Assembly: GCF_028207065.1 (NCBI RefSeq) | Contig: NZ_JAQLFP010000007.1 | Span: 9,243 to 73,242 of the forward strand | Reading direction: 5' to 3' | DNA length: 64,000 bases | Source of the DNA: Collinsella aerofaciens | GTDB lineage: Bacteria > Actinomycetota > Coriobacteriia > Coriobacteriales > Coriobacteriaceae | Shown here: positions 60,623 through 64,000 of the stretch, in pieces | How the letters are laid out: each line of letters starts with the position of its first letter | How positions within the stretch are numbered: the first letter of the stretch is position 1 | The notes under the pieces: model-generated | The model's database searches: none | Told to the model about the DNA's origin: nothing | What the model saw: only the letters and a program-made list of their open reading frames with translations | Made by a program: the position numbers and the translations under genes

Positions 60623-61162
60623 ATGGATGCCCGCAAGGCAAAAAGCCGCGCTGCCATCGTTGCGGCGTTCTCCGAGCTGCTGCGCGAAGAGGACTACGGC
60701 AAGATCACCGTCGGCGACATTATCGCTCGCGCCCATGTGGGTCGGGCCACGTTCTATGGCCTCTTCAAGAGCAAAGATGACCTACTGTCCGAACTCGTGA
60801 GCGACATCTGCACCCACGCCCTCGACGACGATGGCACACCGCTCGATGATCCGCTCGTACAAGTCGAGCATATCCTCAACAACCTCTGGGAACGCCGCCA
60901 GGGCGTACGAGCCCTCGTAGCCGGCGCCGGCTCACGCGTCTTCGCCGACTGCCTACGCAAGACCATCATGTCACGAGCAGCCGAAACCGTCCCCACCGAC
61001 CCAAACGGCCCCGCCGCCACCATGGACCGAAGCTTCCTACTACACCACATAGCCTCAAGCTTCGTAGGAATGGTCCAATGGTGGGCCTGGCACAACTTCC
61101 AAGCCGACAAAGCCGACGTAGCCAAAGACTACCTATCAGCCATAAAGCCTCTCTTCACCTAA
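60623..61162 (+). CDS. TetR/AcrR-family regulator
   Basis: 179 aa. HTH at about 25-48 (ITVGDIIARAHVGRATFYGLFKSKDDLL), then an all-helical ligand-binding C-terminal domain (MVQWWAWHNF near 155). Starts 2 nt after larC, sharing its transcript, so it may control the lar genes. Codon choice shifts within the gene: the last 70 codons favour A-ending triplets (CTA, TCA, GTA, ATA), unlike the first half, suggesting a different origin or a recent recombination. Confidence 0.85.
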   Translation: MDARKAKSRAAIVAAFSELLREEDYGKITVGDIIARAHVGRATFYGLFKSKDDLLSELVSDICTHALDDDGTPLDDPLVQVEHILNNLWERRQGVRALVAGAGSRVFADCLRKTIMSRAAETVPTDPNGPAATMDRSFLLHHIASSFVGMVQWWAWHNFQADKADVAKDYLSAIKPLFT

Positions 61163-61316
61163 GTAAGAAGCTCATCCCAAAGCATCACCCCAACCCAGGG
61201 CGCCACGCATCCCAAAGTGTCAACAACAGCTCAACGCCCCTATCAGCAACAAGCCCCTCCCATCCAAATTCAGATATATGTTGGGTTGCTTGCTCGAGCG
61301 CAGCAAAGATCCCACA

Positions 61317-61441
61317 GCTGGCCGCATGGGGTAACTTCCCAGCGCATTCCGCAGGACGCAAAAAGGCTCGCCGCACGAAGTGCGCAGCGAGCCTTTTTGC
61401 ATGTCCGAGGACGCGCTGGGAAGTTACCCCATGCGGCCAGC
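61317..61441. repeat. 125-bp nested hairpin repeat, family 5 (copy 1)
   Basis: Perfect 29-bp outer arms (61317-61345 and 61413-61441, containing GCCGCATGGGGTAACTTCC) enclose an inner stem GCAAAAAGGCTCGC / GCGAGCCTTTTTGC around the loop CGCACGAAGTGCGCA. It lies between the convergent tetR and larD genes. A second copy begins at 63909. Confidence 0.9.
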
Positions 61442-61462
61442 GGACAACTATGTAGCCTCAGA

Positions 61463-62194
61463 CTAGAACATGCCCAAGAAGCCATGCACAAACAGCGCGG
61501 CCACAATAGCACCGACAAACGGCGCGATGCCAGGAACAAGCAGGCCGTACTTCCAGTTGTTGTCAGCCTTGTTCTTAATCGGCAGCACCTGATAGGCCAT
61601 GCGAGGACCAAGGTCACGCGCCTGGTTCATGGCGAAGCCGGTGATGCCGCCCATGCCCATGCCGACAGCCCAAACGATCAGGCCGACGCAGATTGCGAGC
61701 ATCAGAACGTTCTCGCCGGCGCGGCTAGCGGCAGCAAGGATGGCGCTGATGAACACGAAGGTGCAGATAGCCTCGCAGAAGAAGTTACGAGCATAGTTCG
61801 TGCCCTCGGTGGTGGGGTTGGTCGAGAAGATGTTGCGCTGGGCAATGGGGTCGACGACGTCCTCGGAAGCCTTGAACTCATCGGCATACATAAACCAAGC
61901 GATCACGGCGCCCACAAAGCCGCCGAGCATATCGGCAAGCATGAAGGGGATGCAGTTGCCCCACGGCACCAGGCCGACGATGCACTGGGCAAGCACCATG
62001 GCGGGGTTCATGCACACAGCGCCACCAAAGACAAACAGGCAGACCGAGATGCCAAAGGACCAGGTGGTGATGGCAAACATATGGCCGGAGCCCTGATACT
62101 TGGTGCCCTTAAGCACGGTATCGCAGTGAACACCCACGCCAAAGACGATCATGAGGGCCGTTGCGCCGAATTCGCAGAGGAGTTTGGTAAGCAT
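61463..62194 (-). CDS. larD: Aquaglyceroporin-like channel, probably lactic acid channel LarD
   Basis: 243 aa. MIP/GlpF family with six membrane helices. First NPA motif in VCMNPAMVLAQ (half-helix B). The second motif, normally NPARD, is NQARD in AMNQARDLGPR, so the Pro is replaced by Gln. The Arg of the selectivity filter and the GPR end are kept. In Lactobacillus plantarum larD in the larABCDE operon encodes a lactic acid channel of this family. Here it lies 49 nt after the larA reading frame on the same strand, supporting that role. Confidence 0.82.
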   Translation of the reverse strand: MLTKLLCEFGATALMIVFGVGVHCDTVLKGTKYQGSGHMFAITTWSFGISVCLFVFGGAVCMNPAMVLAQCIVGLVPWGNCIPFMLADMLGGFVGAVIAWFMYADEFKASEDVVDPIAQRNIFSTNPTTEGTNYARNFFCEAICTFVFISAILAAASRAGENVLMLAICVGLIVWAVGMGMGGITGFAMNQARDLGPRMAYQVLPIKNKADNNWKYGLLVPGIAPFVGAIVAALFVHGFLGMF

Positions 62195-62243
62195 AAAACC
62201 TTATCTTTCTTGTCGGTTATAAACGATTCGTTTAAGCCGCGCG

Positions 62244-63521
62244 CTAGTGCTGTGCGACAACAACACCCAGGCCATCGGGGATGACGGCGACCTTGGCATC
62301 GGCACCCTTCATCTCAAAGGCGAGCTTGAGCGCTTCCTCGATAGTGTTGACCGGCGTCATGTGCATATCCTTGAGCATCTGGTGATCGCACAGGTCGGTG
62401 ACCATGATCACAGGGTGATGTGCCAGGATGCGGGCAAAGATCTGGCTCGTCCACTGATCGGGCAGGGTCTCGTCCTTAGGACGATCGATGCAGGCGCGCT
62501 CAAACTCTGCCGGATCGTTGTCGGCGATGTTGTGATAGAAGCCCTCGCCGCCGTGACCGTCGGCACAACCGGCGACGTCGATGATCACACCGCCCTCGGG
62601 AAGCGTGGCCTCGGCAGCGCACATGCCCTTCACAGCCTGATAGATGTTCTGGTCGAGCGGGTAGCCGCCGTTGGTGGTGATGGCAATCTCGCACTCGACG
62701 GGCTCAACGCCGGCAAGGCTCTTCACGAACTCGCAGCCGGCCTCGTGCGCCTTGTGGATGTCGCCGGCAAAGGAGCCGATGACCTCGTGCTTGCCATTGA
62801 GCACCACGTTGAGCACAAAGGCAAGGTGAGCCATCTCGGCGGCGGCGAACATGTCCTCACTCACGTGGTTGTGGCACAGGTTGCCGGCACGCGAGTGGGA
62901 ATCGTTTACAAACTGACCATTGTGGTTGTACATGATGGTCTTGTAGCTGGCAATGCCGGGCAGGACGGACTTGCGGCTACCAGAGAAACCGGCAAAGAAG
63001 TGCGGCTCAATAAAGCCCTAGGCAAGCAGCAGATCGCAATCGGCGGCAATCTTGTTGATGATGCACTCGCCACCAGAAGGCAGGGTGCCGATCTTTTTCA
63101 TCATGCTGTCGTCAGTCGCAACGTGCATAACGATTTCCTCGTTAGCGACGATCTCCTCGCCGTACTTGTTAACGAGTTCCTCGTGCGTCGAGGGGCGATG
63201 CATGCCGGTCGCGACCAGGATGCGCACACGCGCCTCGGGAGCGGCAGCGTGGATGTGATGCAGCAGAATAGGCATCGTCACACGCGAGGGAACGGGACGC
63301 GTATGGTCGGAGCTAATGATGACGATATCCTTCTTGCCAGCACAAAGCTCCTCGAGCGAAGGCGAGCCGTAAGGGTTGGAAAGCGACTCCTCCACCAGCT
63401 CTTCCTGCGATTTCGTGGTCTTAAACTCGTTTTGATGACCTTCCATCACACCCGCGAAGTTCTTATCCTCGAGCTCCAGATGCAACGTCTTGTGGTCAAA
63501 CGGCAGTTCACATTCAAACAA
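62244..63521 (-). pseudogene. larA: larA, lactate racemase, split by an in-frame amber stop
   Basis: Two parts in the same frame: codons 1-167 (63521-63021) and 169-425 (63017-62244), separated by TAG at 63018-63020. Reading through, the joined protein has the family length (about 424 aa) and order: SSDHTRPVPS, then DLLLA-stop-GFIEPHFFAGFSGSRKSVLPG. With the TTG start at 63521 the stop is codon 168, so the following His and Lys are at 174 and 184, the catalytic His174 and cofactor-bearing Lys184 of LarA. A single GAG-to-TAG change explains it. The upstream product alone (167 aa) cannot be active. The C-terminal part also has possible internal starts. Confidence 0.88.
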
Positions 63522-63908
63522 TGACGAGCGCCCTCTTCCTTTCAACTGACACACTAGATAAACCGTTGGAAGGATACGCCGCTCACCGAAAAACACCACC
63601 GTCCACCGACTCATTAACACAACGTTCATATTTGACCCACAACAAAACAACCGCGATCCCAAACGGGACCGCGGCCGCTACAGTCATAAGTCGAGAAGCG
63701 CCACATGCATCTCAAACCCGATCGATAAGACGCGAGGCGCAAAGCGCACTTTAATCTCTTCAGCCCCAATCCCAGAAGACCGAGGACAAAGAGGCCCGAC
63801 GGGTTTCCCTCTGAATGCATTCCGCAGCACGAAGCCCCTTCCAAACGCGCGAAGCGCACTATATTCCCTCAGCCAGTATTCCGCCGAAGACAGGACATCG
63901 CAGGGGCT
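63522..63908. other. Intergenic region upstream of larA
   Basis: No gene is supported. A hairpin at 63651-63674 (CCGCGATCCC / GGGACCGCGG, one mismatch) followed by T-rich sequence on the minus strand looks like the terminator of a gene beyond the right edge. Two direct repeats of about 30 bp (GCGCRAAGCGCACT, then CTCAGCC) stand at 63734-63765 and 63845-63874. Confidence 0.45.
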
Positions 63909-64000
63909 GCCGTATGTTTACTTTCCGGCGCACTCCGCAGGACGCAAGAAGCCCTCGCCGCACGAAGTGCGCAGCGAGGGCTTCTTGCATGTCCGAGGAC
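63909..64000. repeat. Hairpin repeat, family 5 (copy 2, cut by the right edge)
   Basis: GCCGTATGTTTACTTTCCGG and TCCGCAGGAC, then stem GCAAGAAGCCCTCGC / GCGAGGGCTTCTTGC around the same loop CGCACGAAGTGCGCA, then ATGTCCGAGGAC at the edge. The inner stem differs from copy 1 with matched changes on both arms. Confidence 0.88.

Noticed and set aside
63018..63020. Amber codon in larA as pyrrolysine or programmed read-through
   Set aside because: The expected residue is Glu in a conserved surface stretch, no pyl genes are seen, and a single base change from GAG explains it. A null mutation or read error is simpler.
63626..63859. Short minus-strand frame upstream of larA
   Set aside because: It spans a terminator hairpin and a degenerate repeat, and its residue composition is not protein-like.

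Overview
The window is about 60% G+C, densely coded, and dominated by minus-strand genes. The gene content suggests a gut actinobacterium of the class Coriobacteriia, most likely Collinsella or a close relative: sortase-anchored pilins, PTS beta-glucoside use, an EbgA/EbgC beta-galactosidase, an enoate-reductase-type flavoenzyme, a Larsen-type lactate racemase system and an actinobacterial OmpR-like regulator beside glnA. This is inferred from gene families only; no rRNA or tRNA gene was found to anchor it.

Layout. 1-3.8 kb: 3' half of a sortase-dependent pilus locus, with a large SpaA-like adhesin carrying a poly-G tract and a partial second pilin. 4.1-11.0 kb: HAD phosphatase, MFS transporter, and a licT-PTS EIIBC-GH1 beta-glucoside operon with a RAT-like antiterminator site. 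11.1-14.3 kb: histidine phosphatase, then moaA and a MoaC-MobB fusion. 14.4-22.3 kb: a nuclease-like hypothetical, a heterodimeric ABC exporter, a MATE exporter with remnants of lost genes after it, and a Phd/PIN toxin-antitoxin pair. 22.5-30.7 kb: ligA, an HtrA protease, a glnA-regulator pair, and LacI and GntR regulators. 31-35 kb: an AlbA_2/Schlafen-type regulator and an enoate-reductase-like flavoenzyme. 35-43.3 kb: kdpFABC (minus) divergent from kdpDE (plus). 43.4-47.4 kb: a gene remnant, the ferrous iron system feoA-feoA-feoB plus a small Cys-rich membrane protein, and an HPr. 47.6-49.1 kb: a complete IS256-family element with 9-bp target duplications, lodged inside an older inverted repeat. 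49.3-56 kb: amino acid permease and the ebgA-ebgC operon with its divergent LacI regulator and three identical operators. 56-64 kb: aspS, serB, and a lactate racemase locus (larB, larC, a TetR regulator, a larD-like channel, and larA broken by an in-frame amber stop).

How the genes work together. Several complete modules are present: K+ import with its two-component control, Fe2+ import under likely DtxR-type control, aryl-beta-glucoside and beta-galactoside utilisation, and early molybdopterin synthesis. The lactate racemase module looks eroded: LarA is truncated before its catalytic His174 and cofactor-bearing Lys184, LarC lacks its C-terminal domain, and the channel has an altered second NPA motif.

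The most unusual non-coding signal is a set of repeated intergenic hairpins. Three families act as near-identical terminators after unrelated minus-strand genes. A 160-bp element occurs twice at identical length with nested inverted repeats. Another hairpin has an invariant loop and compensatory stem changes between its two copies (61.3 kb and the right edge of the window).
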